Origin: Gillisella vitis
Lineage (GTDB): Bacteria > Pseudomonadota > Alphaproteobacteria > Rhizobiales > Rhizobiaceae
Assembly (NCBI RefSeq): GCF_021559775.1
Contig: NZ_CP056047.1
Coordinates: 3,245,501-3,309,500, forward strand
Direction of reading: 5' to 3'
DNA: 64,000 bases
Made by a program: the position numbers and the translations under genes. Each line of letters starts with the position of its first letter. The stretch's first letter is position 1. The notes under the pieces are model-generated. The model made no database searches and was not told where the DNA came from. It saw only the letters and a list, made by a program, of their open reading frames with translations. Shown here in pieces: positions 37,610 through 46,548 of this stretch.

Positions 37610-38197
37610 TTAAAACGCTTTCGCTCTCTGAAACCCGTCCTGCGTCAGGCGGGTTTCAATATGCGGTGCCATAGCATTGCGCGACAGGCTGTAGAGATCG
37701 GCGCAGCGCGTCAGGGTGAAGCCCAGCTTCTCCTGGATCTTCAAGGATGCGGCATTATCGGCAAAGGCACCGGAATGTAGCACCGCCTCCGGCATCCGCC
37801 GGAAGAACCGTTCCACCGCAGCCTGGGCCGCCTCGCTCATCAACCCCTGCCCCCAATAGAAGCGGTTGAGCCAATAGCCGAGATGCCAAAGCCCATGGCG
37901 CAGCTCCAGGCCGACCATGCCGATGTGGACATCATCGCCCGACGTGATAGCGAGGTGCCAATCCGGCATGACACCGGCACCGATGCGATTCAGCCAGTCG
38001 CAAGCATCCTGCCGGTCATAGGGCATTGGTACCCGGCTTAGCATCCGCGTCACCTGCCAGTCGTTCAGCGAGGCGGCAATGGCGTCCGCATCGGAAAGCC
38101 GATGCGGACGCAGGACCAATCGTGGCGTTTCAATCACCAGGCAAGGCCCAAGCGAGGGGAACCGCGTTTGCAGCCGGGGCTTTTCAAGAGCAGCCAT
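37610..38197 (-). CDS. GNAT acetyltransferase, RimJ/RimL type (second of pair)
   Basis: A 195-residue acetyltransferase related to ribosomal-protein acetylases. The RimJ-like start LVIETPRLVLRPHRLSDADAIAAS, the HLGYWLNRFYWGQGLMSEAAQA acetyl-CoA-binding stretch and FADNAASLKIQEKLGFTLTR are typical. Start ATG 38197 shares one base with the stop of the GNAT upstream (TGATG). The two are paralogues in one operon. The substrate is unknown; the ribosomal protein genes just upstream do not prove a ribosomal target. Confidence 0.9.
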   Translation of the reverse strand: MAALEKPRLQTRFPSLGPCLVIETPRLVLRPHRLSDADAIAASLNDWQVTRMLSRVPMPYDRQDACDWLNRIGAGVMPDWHLAITSGDDVHIGMVGLELRHGLWHLGYWLNRFYWGQGLMSEAAQAAVERFFRRMPEAVLHSGAFADNAASLKIQEKLGFTLTRCADLYSLSRNAMAPHIETRLTQDGFQRAKAF

Positions 38198-38829
38198 CAC
38201 CGCATCTCCCCCCAGCTCTTCAGCGACATCCAGGTCTTGCGATCCAGCCGGTACCATTCCACCGGCACCATGCCACGGGCAGCCAGATGGCCGACCATGC
38301 CGGAGCCCTGGAACTGAAAACCGCATTTCTGGATAACGCGGCGCGCAGCCACATTGGTGACGCGGCAACGGGCATCGATAAAGGCGATGTCACGGGTCCG
38401 GAAGGCCATATCGATCAGGGCATGGGCTGCTTCCGTCGCATAGCCGTTGTTCCAATAGGGTTCGCCCAGCCAATAGCCGATTTCAAGCGTCTCCAGATCC
38501 GTATGCGGCTCCAGCGCGCAGCACCCGAGGAATTCGCCGTTTTCGCCTTTTGTAATCGCATAGACGCATTTACCGATCTCGCCGAGATTGGAACGTCGCA
38601 CAAAATCGGCGGCATCGGCTGCCGTGTAAGGATGTGGCATGCGCGACACCATGGTCGCAACGGCGGCGTTATTGGCGAGATGGGTAAGGGCGTCAATGTC
38701 TTCTACATGCGGAGCGCGCATAACCAGCCGCTGCGATAAGAGGACAGGGCAACTTTGCCTTAACCGATCCGGCCTCAACCGATCGTCGGGTGACCGTAAT
38801 TGGTCATCCCTCAGTAATAAGCGTTCCAT
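38197..38829 (-). CDS. GNAT acetyltransferase, RimJ/RimL type (first of pair)
   Basis: A 210-residue acetyltransferase. After a 30-residue Arg-rich leader it has LSQRLVMRAPHVEDIDALTHLA, LEIGYWLGEPYWNNGYATEAAHAL (acetyl-CoA site) and NVAARRVIQKCGFQFQG. ATG 38829 is preceded by GGAG. It lies downstream of the rpmA terminator and directly before the second GNAT, so the pair probably has its own promoter or relies on terminator read-through. Confidence 0.9.
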   Translation of the reverse strand: MERLLLRDDQLRSPDDRLRPDRLRQSCPVLLSQRLVMRAPHVEDIDALTHLANNAAVATMVSRMPHPYTAADAADFVRRSNLGEIGKCVYAITKGENGEFLGCCALEPHTDLETLEIGYWLGEPYWNNGYATEAAHALIDMAFRTRDIAFIDARCRVTNVAARRVIQKCGFQFQGSGMVGHLAARGMVPVEWYRLDRKTWMSLKSWGEMR

Positions 38830-38852
38830 GGCTCAGTCTCCTTTGGAGGTAA

Positions 38853-38892
38853 GAAAAAAGGGAAGAGAGGTGGCGCCTCATCTTCCCTTTTT
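38853..38892 (-). terminator. Terminator after rplU-rpmA
   Basis: On the minus strand AAAAAGGGAAGATGAGG folds back on CCTCTCTTCCCTTTTTT, giving a long stem capped by GCGCCA and ending in a T-run. It lies 65 bp after rpmA. Confidence 0.85.
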
Positions 38893-38957
38893 GTCTGACT
38901 GAACCTGTTCGCTCAGCCGGGTCGATGAGACGCCGGCTGTTGATAAGCGACCGGCTT

Positions 38958-39230
38958 TTATTCTGCGGCTTCCGCCGTTTTCGGCATGACGGACACGAAG
39001 ACGCGACCGTTGGACTTCGTACGGTAGGTGACATTGCCGGTGGTGAGTGCAAAGATCGTATGGTCCTTGCCCATGCCGACGTTTGCGCCCGGATGCCACT
39101 GCGTGCCGCGCTGACGAACGATAATATTGCCTGGAATGACGACTTCGCCGCCGAACTTCTTCACGCCAAGGCGCTTGGACTCGGAATCGCGACCGTTGCG
39201 CGACGAACCGCCAGCTTTTTTATGTGCCAT
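38958..39230 (-). CDS. rpmA: 50S ribosomal protein L27
   Basis: Ribosomal protein bL27 (90 aa), whose N-terminal tail reaches the peptidyl transferase centre. The N-terminus [19 protein letters not shown] is the mature type needing no processing. [23 protein letters not shown] and [12 protein letters not shown] are diagnostic. GGAG lies before the ATG. It is cotranscribed with rplU 38 bp upstream. Confidence 0.98.
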   Translation of the reverse strand: MAHKKAGGSSRNGRDSESKRLGVKKFGGEVVIPGNIIVRQRGTQWHPGANVGMGKDHTIFALTTGNVTYRTKSNGRVFVSVMPKTAEAAE

Positions 39231-39268
39231 TGGAGTTCTCCTTTAAAACCTGGTTTCCCGTTGACCGA

Positions 39269-39583
39269 TTACGCAGCGACGATGTCGGTGATGCGAACGA
39301 CTGTGTGGTGCTGGCGATGGCCGCGCGACCGCTTGGAATTCTGGCGACGGCGCTTCTTGAACGCGATGACCTTCTTGCCACGGTTATGCTCGACAACTTC
39401 AGCCTTCACGGTTGCACCAGCAACAAAAGGCGCACCAATCGTCGCGTCGGCACCAACGCCAACAACGAGAATTTCGGTGAATTCAACGATAGCACCAGCT
39501 TCGGCTTCCAGCTTTTCGATGGTCAGCACGTCGTTGGCGGCTACGCGGTACTGCTTACCGCCGGTCTTGATGACTGCGAACAT
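39269..39583 (-). CDS. rplU: 50S ribosomal protein L21
   Basis: Ribosomal protein bL21 (104 aa), starting [20 protein letters not shown]. The C-terminal RNA-binding stretch [21 protein letters not shown] followed by TVVRITDI is characteristic. AAGGA lies before the ATG. First gene of rplU-rpmA, behind the promoter at 39760-39788. Confidence 0.98.
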   Translation of the reverse strand: MFAVIKTGGKQYRVAANDVLTIEKLEAEAGAIVEFTEILVVGVGADATIGAPFVAGATVKAEVVEHNRGKKVIAFKKRRRQNSKRSRGHRQHHTVVRITDIVAA

Positions 39584-39759
39584 ATTTTATCCTTCCATGT
39601 TCGTTACCGGTTCTGACCGGCAAATGCCGGACGACCGTCTTTTTGTCAGTCGGAGAGCAGATCTTGAGATCTGCCGGTGGAAACCTCTCGGCAAAGCGAG
39701 AAGCGATTATAGACTTGAGAATCCACAAATAGGGATCACCCATATCTAAAGTCGCACGT

Positions 39760-39788
39760 CGCATACGTGAGAAGCCCCAACCTGTCAA
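39760..39788 (-). promoter_or_regulatory. Housekeeping promoter of rplU-rpmA
   Basis: On the minus strand a perfect TTGACA (-35) is followed after 17 bases by TATGCG (-10). It lies about 180 bp before rplU and is the only good -35 box in the 430 bp gap. A perfect TATAAT at 39706-39711 lacks a -35 at the right distance. The rest of the gap to tRNA-Ser shows no gene. Confidence 0.6.
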
Positions 39789-40014
39789 GGCGAACACCCC
39801 ATAAACACAAAGAGAATTCCTGACGATAGACCACCCGCGCATCAAATCACGTCACCTATTGTCTTTCCTGCAACAGACGGGCGGCAAAGCCTCGCAGACG
39901 ATCCATCCGGGCGTTCCACCACGCAGCAGGGAATTATGCTTTTTTCGCTCTTGCCAGCCCCCTCAATCGCCGCTATGAGACAGCCCGCGCTACACAAGCG
40001 CCGACCAGACCCGC

Positions 40015-40104
40015 GGAGAGGTGGCTGAGTGGTCGAAAGCACCGCACTCGAAATGCGGCATACGGGCAACCGTATCGTGGGTTCGAATCCCACCCTCTCC
40101 GCCA
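40015..40104 (+). tRNA. tRNA-Ser (anticodon CGA)
   Basis: A 90-nt tRNA with CCA encoded. The acceptor GGAGAGG pairs with CCTCTCC. The D arm is GGCTGAGTGGTCGAAAGC. The anticodon stem CCGCA / TGCGG carries loop CTCGAAA with anticodon CGA. A long variable arm (TACGGGCAACCGTA) is typical of serine tRNAs, and the T arm contains GGTTCGAATCC. It reads UCG. No integrase lies nearby. Confidence 0.97.
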
Positions 40105-40111
40105 TATTACC

Positions 40112-41410
40112 TCAGTCCCCTGCTTCCAGTTCCAAAAGCTCACTCTCATACCGAAAACGGCTGCGTTCGGGTGAAGGTTCGTGGGCAAGTGGTTTTGTTT
40201 CGGCCAGCAGTCTGTCGGCCATTGCCGTGGCACCGTCGGTAATCGCCTGCTTGCCGATGAAGCCGCCGGGGAGTTGGATGGTGGCGGCCATGGCGTGGAT
40301 CAGGTGATTGAGCAGGGAGGCGTCAGGCAATTCGGGTGCCTGCCAGAAGCTGGCGAGGCTTTGTTGGTGCGTGAGGCCGGGTACGTCGTAGATTGCCGGT
40401 GCGAGCGCCATGACCGGGATGGCTTGTTGCAGCGCCGTCAGGCCGACCGTGGAGTTTACCGTCACCAAGCCGCGGCTGGCCCCTATCAGGGTCGTCAGGT
40501 CACCGCCATCGATCACATCCACCTGATGGGCGATACCACAGCGCTCCGCCATGCGGGCGATGTCTGATGACCAGTCGCGCAGGCCATTGTCGATTGGATG
40601 GGTCTTGAACAGCAGTCTGCTGCCGGATGGCGCACGGTCGGCAAAGGAACGGATCACGGCTTGCAGGATGCGAAACAGGTCGCCCATCGGCGCATGGCGG
40701 CGGATCTGATAGTCCCCCGGCAATTGCAGGGGAAAAAGATAGAAGTCGAACTCTCTGTCCGTCGCCAGATAGCGCTGTTGCAGGCGCACTGCTTGCGCCT
40801 TTCGCCTGCGTGCGGTCAGGCCCTTAATGATCCAGCCACTATATTCCACGACGGGATGGACAGGACCATGCGCCTTGTAATGCGGATGCAGCAACCAGCC
40901 GAGCGCGACATTCGGGATATGATAGATCAGGTCATAAAGCGCATAGGTAAGAAAGCTGGAGGGATAGGGACTGCGCGGCTGAGGAGCCTCGACGCCCTGC
41001 GCCAACGCCACAATTGCCTGCGGATCGACTGGAAACCGCGACTGGCTGGACATGCCGAATGGCTCCAGCGTCAGCCAGTCGGGCCGCAGATAGCCATGTT
41101 CGAAAATATGGGCGCGCAGGCCAAGCCTGGTGCATAGCGCAACGGCGGCGGCATGTTTGGGGCGGCCATCGCCCAGCATCAACACATCGGTAATGCCGTG
41201 GCGCAGAATGAGCCGTTCAAGAAAGCCGGGCCAGGCATCATCCCGGCCACGAAAAAAATCAAAAGGCCATTTTTGCCAAAAAAGGACATCACCTGAACAA
41301 AAATTGACCTTACGCACGGCTACGTCGCGCGTTTCCAATGCTCTTGCGAGCGCTGGGAGAAACGGCGAGGCCGGGCCTTGGAGAAACAGAAATGTGCGTC
41401 GCTTTGTCAC
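40112..41410 (-). CDS. KpsS-like capsular polysaccharide Kdo-transferase, paralogue 1
   Basis: Cytoplasmic protein of the KpsS/capsule-synthesis family (PF05159 type), which adds beta-Kdo to the lipid anchor of exported capsular polysaccharide. Diagnostic stretches are TFLFLQGPASPF at the start, HIFEHGYLRPDWLTLEP, FPLQLPGDYQIRRHAP, the LLFKTHPIDNGLRDW motif and GLVTVNSTVGLTALQ near the C-terminus. I start at GTG 41410 (432 aa), six residues before the conserved block, as in its neighbour. The frame also opens at TTG 41470, with no ribosome site at either. It is head to head with its paralogue at 41546. Confidence 0.88.
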   Translation of the reverse strand: MTKRRTFLFLQGPASPFLPALARALETRDVAVRKVNFCSGDVLFWQKWPFDFFRGRDDAWPGFLERLILRHGITDVLMLGDGRPKHAAAVALCTRLGLRAHIFEHGYLRPDWLTLEPFGMSSQSRFPVDPQAIVALAQGVEAPQPRSPYPSSFLTYALYDLIYHIPNVALGWLLHPHYKAHGPVHPVVEYSGWIIKGLTARRRKAQAVRLQQRYLATDREFDFYLFPLQLPGDYQIRRHAPMGDLFRILQAVIRSFADRAPSGSRLLFKTHPIDNGLRDWSSDIARMAERCGIAHQVDVIDGGDLTTLIGASRGLVTVNSTVGLTALQQAIPVMALAPAIYDVPGLTHQQSLASFWQAPELPDASLLNHLIHAMAATIQLPGGFIGKQAITDGATAMADRLLAETKPLAHEPSPERSRFRYESELLELEAGD

Positions 41411-41545
41411 TCGATATAAACGATTCTCTAACGAATCCCTGCCTTCTGTGGTGTTTAAGTCATACGACAAATTTATAACATGGCCTATAAGGGCCGTTGA
41501 ATTGAAAAACTTGCGTGGAAATTGAGACGAGGGGTCGCGTCCGCA

Positions 41546-42898
41546 ATGACATCAGTTGAGCCGACAAAGGCTGTATTGTTCCTTCAGGGGCCTCCCTCCA
41601 TTCTCTGGACGGAATTTGCAAGAGCTTTTGAACAAGCGGGTGTAAAAACCCACCATGTGAATTTTACGCTGGGCGATTTTCTGTTCTGGCGCAAACGTGG
41701 CGCTAAAAATTATCGCGGTTCCTTTTCCAAATGGCCAGCCTATCTGCGGCGGTTGATTGCCGAAAAGGGAATTACCGATATCGTCTATTATGCGGACCGC
41801 CTGCCCTATCACGCCAAAGCCGCCGAGATTGGTGAGGAGCTTGGTGTCCGCTGTCACGCGGTTGAATGGGGGTATCTGCGGCCGGACTGGCTGACCTTCG
41901 AGCGTGATGGCATGGGGCGCTTCTCGCATTTTCCCAACGATCCGAAGGCTATTCGCGCCATTGCCGCCAAGGTGGAAGAACCGGATATCGCGGTGAAATA
42001 TCCGCATACGTTTGGCCAAGAAGCCTTCAACGAGGTGATCTATAACCTGCTGAATTTCTTCGGCAGGCCCTTCTATCCGCTCTATAACGCCGACAAATAT
42101 TATTCCGCTCTGGTGGATTATCTGCCCTGGCTGCTCAAAGCGGGCGTCAAGCCTGCCCGCCTGCCGGAGGGATTTCTGGAGGACGGGCAGTCGCCTTTCT
42201 ATCTCGTCGCCCTGCAATTGCAGAGCGATTATCAGATCCGAGCCAATTCACCCTATCGGCATCTGCGCGACATGATGCGGCAGGTGATCGCCTCCTTCGT
42301 CAAAAATGCGCCAGCGGGTAGCAAGCTGCTGTTCAAGCAGCATCCGCTCGACAATGGCCTGGAGCGTTGGCACAAGGTGCTTCGCCATATCGCCCGTGAG
42401 TTCAAGATCGAGGACCGCGTCGTCTTTATCGAAGAAGGCGACCTGCATGATATTCTGGAAAAGACGGCGGGCGTTGTCATCGTCAATTCGACGGTTGGCC
42501 TTCACAGCCTGCGCGCCCAAAAGCCAACCATCGTGCTAGGCTGCGCGGTGTTTGACGTGCCGGGGCTGACCCATCAGGGCCGGCTGGATGATTTCTGGAA
42601 GCGGCCGGAGCCGGTCGATCCGGAGTTGATGCGCGATCTCGTCAAAGCCATGGCCGCGACCATTCAGATCAAGGGCGACTTCTTCAACAAGGCAGGCCGT
42701 CAGGCGGCCATTGGCGCCATGGTGCAGCGGGTTATAGAGGGAACGGTCAACATGCCCGACGCCTTCATCGATCCGCCACCGCGGCTTACCTCGCCCAAGG
42801 GTATCCTGACGGTTCTGGGAAGACCCGTCGAACTCGATTGGGAAGAAGACGCGGCGGTGCCTGATATGACCTATGCGCGGTCCGGCCCAATCCGCTGA
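41546..42898 (+). CDS. KpsS-like capsular polysaccharide Kdo-transferase, paralogue 2
   Basis: A 450-residue protein of the same family as the divergent neighbour: VLFLQGPPSILW, HAVEWGYLRPDWLTFER, VALQLQSDYQIRANSP, LLFKQHPLDNGLERW and VVIVNSTVGLHSLRA. It shares all catalytic-region motifs with paralogue 1 at clearly below-identity level, so the duplication is old. ATG 41546 is used; an in-frame TTG at 41522 is possible. No other capsule gene (kpsC, kpsMTED, rkp) is in the window, so export partners must be elsewhere. A strong terminator follows. Confidence 0.9.
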   Translation: MTSVEPTKAVLFLQGPPSILWTEFARAFEQAGVKTHHVNFTLGDFLFWRKRGAKNYRGSFSKWPAYLRRLIAEKGITDIVYYADRLPYHAKAAEIGEELGVRCHAVEWGYLRPDWLTFERDGMGRFSHFPNDPKAIRAIAAKVEEPDIAVKYPHTFGQEAFNEVIYNLLNFFGRPFYPLYNADKYYSALVDYLPWLLKAGVKPARLPEGFLEDGQSPFYLVALQLQSDYQIRANSPYRHLRDMMRQVIASFVKNAPAGSKLLFKQHPLDNGLERWHKVLRHIAREFKIEDRVVFIEEGDLHDILEKTAGVVIVNSTVGLHSLRAQKPTIVLGCAVFDVPGLTHQGRLDDFWKRPEPVDPELMRDLVKAMAATIQIKGDFFNKAGRQAAIGAMVQRVIEGTVNMPDAFIDPPPRLTSPKGILTVLGRPVELDWEEDAAVPDMTYARSGPIR

Positions 42899-42931
42899 AT
42901 TCGCTAATCCTTCATAAAACAAGGACTTCAT

Positions 42932-42970
42932 AAAAAAAGGCGCGGAGTGAAAAACTCCGCGCCCTTTTTT
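42932..42970. terminator. Bidirectional terminator between capsule gene and purH
   Basis: Stem GGCGCGGAGT / ACTCCGCGCC with loop GAAAA, A-run before and T-run after. It serves the convergent KpsS-like gene and purH. Confidence 0.95.
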
Positions 42971-42986
42971 GACCAACAACGGCCAA

Positions 42987-44603
42987 TCAGTGCCGGAAGT
43001 GGCGCACGCCGGTAAAGACCATGGCGACGTTGTGCTCGTCGGCAGCGGCAATCACCTCGGCATCACGCATGGAACCGCCCGGCTGAATCACCGCCGTCGC
43101 ACCGGCGGCGATTGCGGCCAGCAATCCATCGGCAAAGGGATAGAAGGCTTCGGAGGCGACGGCAGAGCCACGGGTCAGCGGCTCGGCCAATCCCATGGCC
43201 TTGGCAGCATCTTCGGCTTTCATCGCGGCGATCCGGGCGGAATCCACCCGGCTCATCTGGCCTGCGCCAATGCCGACAGCCTGGCCGTCCTTGGCATAGA
43301 TGACAGCGTTGGATTTCACATGCTTGGCGATCTTAAAGGCCAGCTTCATGTCTTCCAGCTCGGCTGCGGTCGGTGCGCGCTTGGTGACGACCTTCAGGTC
43401 CAGATCTTCTACCACCAGATTGTCGCGGCTTTGCACCAGCAGGCCACCCGATACCGTTTTGGCCGTCAGGCCAGGCGCGCGTGGGTCGGCCAGGCCGCCG
43501 GTGGTCAACAGCCGGAGATTGGCCTTGCGGGCAATGATGGCCTTTGCCTCTTCCGTGACGTCAGGGGCGATGATCACCTCGGTAAACAGCTTGACGATTT
43601 CTTCGGCGGTTTCCGCATCCAGCGTCTGGTTCAGCGCGATAATACCGCCGAAAGCCGAAACGCTGTCGCAGGCCAGCGCCCGGCGATAGGCATCGGCCAG
43701 GGTCTTGCCGACCGCGACACCGCATGGATTGGCGTGTTTGATGATGGCGCAGGCCGGGCCGTTTTCAGGCAGGAATTCCGAGACCAGTTCGAAGGCGGCA
43801 TCCGTATCATTGATATTGTTGTAGGAAAGCTGCTTGCCCTGCAAAAGCGTGGCTGTTGCAACGCCGGGACGCTGATCGCCATTGACGTAGAAGCCTGCTT
43901 TCTGGTGCGGGTTCTCGCCATAGCGCATTTCCTCGCGCAGGCTGCCACCGATCACCCGGTGGCGCGGCGTCTCGATGGCAAGCGCCTCGGCAAACCAGTT
44001 GGAAATCGTTGCATCATAAGCGGCGGTACGGGCATAGGCGCGGGCGGCAAATTGCTGGCGCAGGGCATAAGGCGTATGACAATCGTCCGCTTTCAGAGCT
44101 TCGAGAAGCTGGGCGTAATCGACAGGGTCCGTCACCACGGTGACATAAGCGTGGTTCTTCGCAGAGGCGCGGATCATCGCCGGGCCACCGATATCGATAT
44201 TTTCGACCGTGGTCGGATAGTCACCGCCCGCCGCCAGAACCGCCTCAAACGGGTAAAGATTGATGACGGCGAGATCGATGGCCTCGATCTTATGGGCCTG
44301 CATAGCCTTCACATGGTCTTCATCATCGCGGATGGCAAGAAGGCCGCCATGCACGGAAGGGTGCAGGGTCTTCACCCGACCATCCATGATTTCCGGAAAG
44401 CCGGTCACTTCTGACACGTCGGTGGCGGGCAGGCCTGCCTCGATCAGCGCCTTGTAGGTGCCGCCGGTTGAGAGCAGCCGCACACCCATATCGTTCAAGG
44501 CCCGGGCAAGATCGACAATGCCGCTCTTGTCGAACACCGACAGCAGGGCGGTGCGAACCTGCACTCTGTCCGGAACAGGAATTTTCTTCGAGACAACAGC
44601 CAT
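42987..44603 (-). CDS. purH: Bifunctional AICAR formyltransferase / IMP cyclohydrolase
   Basis: Last two steps of purine synthesis to IMP, 538 aa. The N-terminal cyclohydrolase (MGS-like) domain has [32 protein letters not shown] and [16 protein letters not shown]. The C-terminal formyltransferase has [17 protein letters not shown] and the catalytic Lys-His in [14 protein letters not shown], and ends in [21 protein letters not shown] start at ATG 44603 with GGAG upstream, three codons inside the longest frame. It lies 150 bp downstream of the heparinase-like gene on the same strand. Confidence 0.97.
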   Translation of the reverse strand: MAVVSKKIPVPDRVQVRTALLSVFDKSGIVDLARALNDMGVRLLSTGGTYKALIEAGLPATDVSEVTGFPEIMDGRVKTLHPSVHGGLLAIRDDEDHVKAMQAHKIEAIDLAVINLYPFEAVLAAGGDYPTTVENIDIGGPAMIRASAKNHAYVTVVTDPVDYAQLLEALKADDCHTPYALRQQFAARAYARTAAYDATISNWFAEALAIETPRHRVIGGSLREEMRYGENPHQKAGFYVNGDQRPGVATATLLQGKQLSYNNINDTDAAFELVSEFLPENGPACAIIKHANPCGVAVGKTLADAYRRALACDSVSAFGGIIALNQTLDAETAEEIVKLFTEVIIAPDVTEEAKAIIARKANLRLLTTGGLADPRAPGLTAKTVSGGLLVQSRDNLVVEDLDLKVVTKRAPTAAELEDMKLAFKIAKHVKSNAVIYAKDGQAVGIGAGQMSRVDSARIAAMKAEDAAKAMGLAEPLTRGSAVASEAFYPFADGLLAAIAAGATAVIQPGGSMRDAEVIAAADEHNVAMVFTGVRHFRH

Positions 44604-44755
44604 GGCCTTCACTCCGAAAGAGCAATTCCTGGATGGACTTCAAAAGCATCCCAGAGGTGGAATTGCGTGAACAAAAATAGCCGAGACAGCCCGCAGACCG
44701 GCGGCAAGCATGATGCCTGCCCGCCTAGCACAGCCCGTTCATGGAGGAAACAGCC

Positions 44756-46432
44756 TTATCCCAGCTTTGAAAAAAACCACCAGATTTCCGGCGTCTCCAG
44801 GACAAGCTCGATCTGCTCGGAAGCCTGAATGCCGGAAAGGCCCGCGAAAAACACGTCCTCGGCAATGACAGGAAAGCCGGTCGGTGAGGAAAACACCCAG
44901 GTCTCACTACCGCCATTGGCGGTCAGCCGGATATTATGGTCATCCTCCTGGGTGAGGCGCACCGAGGGGTGAATATGAAAACGAATGATCGTCCCGCCCT
45001 TCGGCATAACGGCCAGCGGCTGTTCCTTGTCCGAGAGCAGCCGGTCATGCCCCACCAGCTTGGTGCCCGCCGCATTAAGACGCAGATCCCGCTCGTGAAG
45101 AATGCCGAAACCCTTGAGATAGCCGTCATGGCGCGCGGTCAGATGGTCGCTGCCATCGTCACCGGCCCTGCGCATCACCTCCACCGAAGAGACGCCGCCG
45201 ACAATGACCGGCCCCAGAAACTGCGAGGTCGAGATACGGCAAGAGGATTGATCGGCGATGACAAGGGTCGAATGGGCCGCCGTTGCCCGCGCCATCTGCC
45301 GGTATCGCTCGCCGGCAAAACGTGGCGTGCCGGAATTGACCACCAACCGATGGCGCCCACAGGACAGCTCGAAAGACAGGCAACCCGCATGGGCGCTACG
45401 GCTGATATCGCCTTGCGCAGGCACGCCGGTATCGACCAGAACAACGGCACCGCCCGCCGCCAGCCGTTGGTAATGGCTGTGCGGCAAGGCCCGGAAAGGC
45501 TGGCCACCGCTCTCGTCATAGCGCAGCACCGACATCAGATCATTGGCAAGCGTTGCCGTGGCGCCATTGAACAGTGCAAGATCGCCATTGCTGTGACGGA
45601 AAAACCTTATGGCGGGAAACATCCGATCAATGGTGGAAATCAGCTTGATCGGCACGTCATGACCAAGATTGACATAGGTCTGCCGTAGCGGCAGCAAATC
45701 GAACAGGATGTCGAGTGCTGCCTGCGGATTGCGGGAGATATGCCCGCCATCGGCCAGCACCTGCCGCTCCAGTTCCAGGTCGAGGAAATGGGCCGCCTTG
45801 CGGATCTGGCGCGCCGAGGCCGACATGGCAATCGAGGCCATGGCCAGAGCGATACGCAGTCTCAGCCGGTCCACTCCGTCAGGGGCAAGGTCAGCGATCA
45901 GTCCGGCATAGGCAACTTGACGGCTGAGGCTTTTCAGGAAACGCCGGTAAAACCCGCTCTCGCAATCCTGAAGCACAACCGGCGAATGGGACAGCCAGGC
46001 AATTATCCTCTGACCCAGTATCCCAGCCTCCCAGCCGATCCCGACCCGCTTGCCGTTCAGCTTGATCCAGCTATCGACAATGGCGCGGGCATGGGCCGAT
46101 GCTTCCGGCGTCTTGTTGGCGCGGATATGCCTGAGCCAGGAAAAGGAATGGAGCTTGGCGGCAAATACCTGCGACGGCAGTTCCAGGGTGAAGGGCGAGG
46201 CGCGTCCGCATTCCAGCAAGCGTCCTGCGAGCGGAAAGCGCCCCTCAAAAATCTCTGTCGCCACATGGGAATCCACGACCCGCAGATCGGTCGGCGCTAC
46301 CAGCAGGCGCACCTGCCGACGATGCAGCCGCGAAAAAGCAGCGCGCACAGGCAACCAGCCGCGCCGCTTCCATCGCCGCCAGCCTTCGCGGACGTAGAGC
46401 ACCGGCAAACTCTGGCCCTGTCTCTGTGGCAT
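44756..46432 (-). CDS. Heparinase II/III-family protein
   Basis: A 558-residue protein with an N-terminal alpha/alpha-toroid-like part (residues about 80-300: WLRHIRANKTPEASAHARAIVDSWI, AWLSHSPVVLQ, LADGGHISRNPQAALDILFDLL) and a C-terminal beta-sandwich heparinase domain (GCLSFELSCGRHRLVVNSGTP, AHSTLVIADQSS). This gene sits between rsmB and purH in many rhizobia, as I recall. The polysaccharide cleaved is unknown. No signal peptide is evident with the ATG at 46432, although the usual substrates are extracytoplasmic; the first 40 residues are Arg/Trp-rich. Confidence 0.88.
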   Translation of the reverse strand: MPQRQGQSLPVLYVREGWRRWKRRGWLPVRAAFSRLHRRQVRLLVAPTDLRVVDSHVATEIFEGRFPLAGRLLECGRASPFTLELPSQVFAAKLHSFSWLRHIRANKTPEASAHARAIVDSWIKLNGKRVGIGWEAGILGQRIIAWLSHSPVVLQDCESGFYRRFLKSLSRQVAYAGLIADLAPDGVDRLRLRIALAMASIAMSASARQIRKAAHFLDLELERQVLADGGHISRNPQAALDILFDLLPLRQTYVNLGHDVPIKLISTIDRMFPAIRFFRHSNGDLALFNGATATLANDLMSVLRYDESGGQPFRALPHSHYQRLAAGGAVVLVDTGVPAQGDISRSAHAGCLSFELSCGRHRLVVNSGTPRFAGERYRQMARATAAHSTLVIADQSSCRISTSQFLGPVIVGGVSSVEVMRRAGDDGSDHLTARHDGYLKGFGILHERDLRLNAAGTKLVGHDRLLSDKEQPLAVMPKGGTIIRFHIHPSVRLTQEDDHNIRLTANGGSETWVFSSPTGFPVIAEDVFFAGLSGIQASEQIELVLETPEIWWFFSKLG

Positions 46433-46487
46433 TCGACATTCCGTTGCGCGCGCAATCCCACTTTGGCCTTGCGCGATAAAACTATGA

Positions 46488-46527
46488 GGCTGATAAACCG
46501 AAATCGAAGGATGTCAGTTTATCAGCC
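46488..46527. repeat. Hairpin between rsmB and heparinase gene
   Basis: Perfect 11-bp arms GGCTGATAAAC / GTTTATCAGCC with an 18-base loop containing CGAAATCGA. It lies 21 bp after the rsmB stop and upstream of the heparinase gene; it may terminate or protect the rsmB transcript. Confidence 0.65.
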
Positions 46528-46548
46528 GCCAATTGTGTAAAGATTTAT

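Noticed and set aside
39842..40105. 87-codon minus-strand frame over tRNA-Ser
   Set aside because: A well-known false ORF type created by the complement of a tRNA gene.
42969..44414. 481-codon plus-strand frame
   Set aside because: Antisense to purH, which has complete catalytic motifs.
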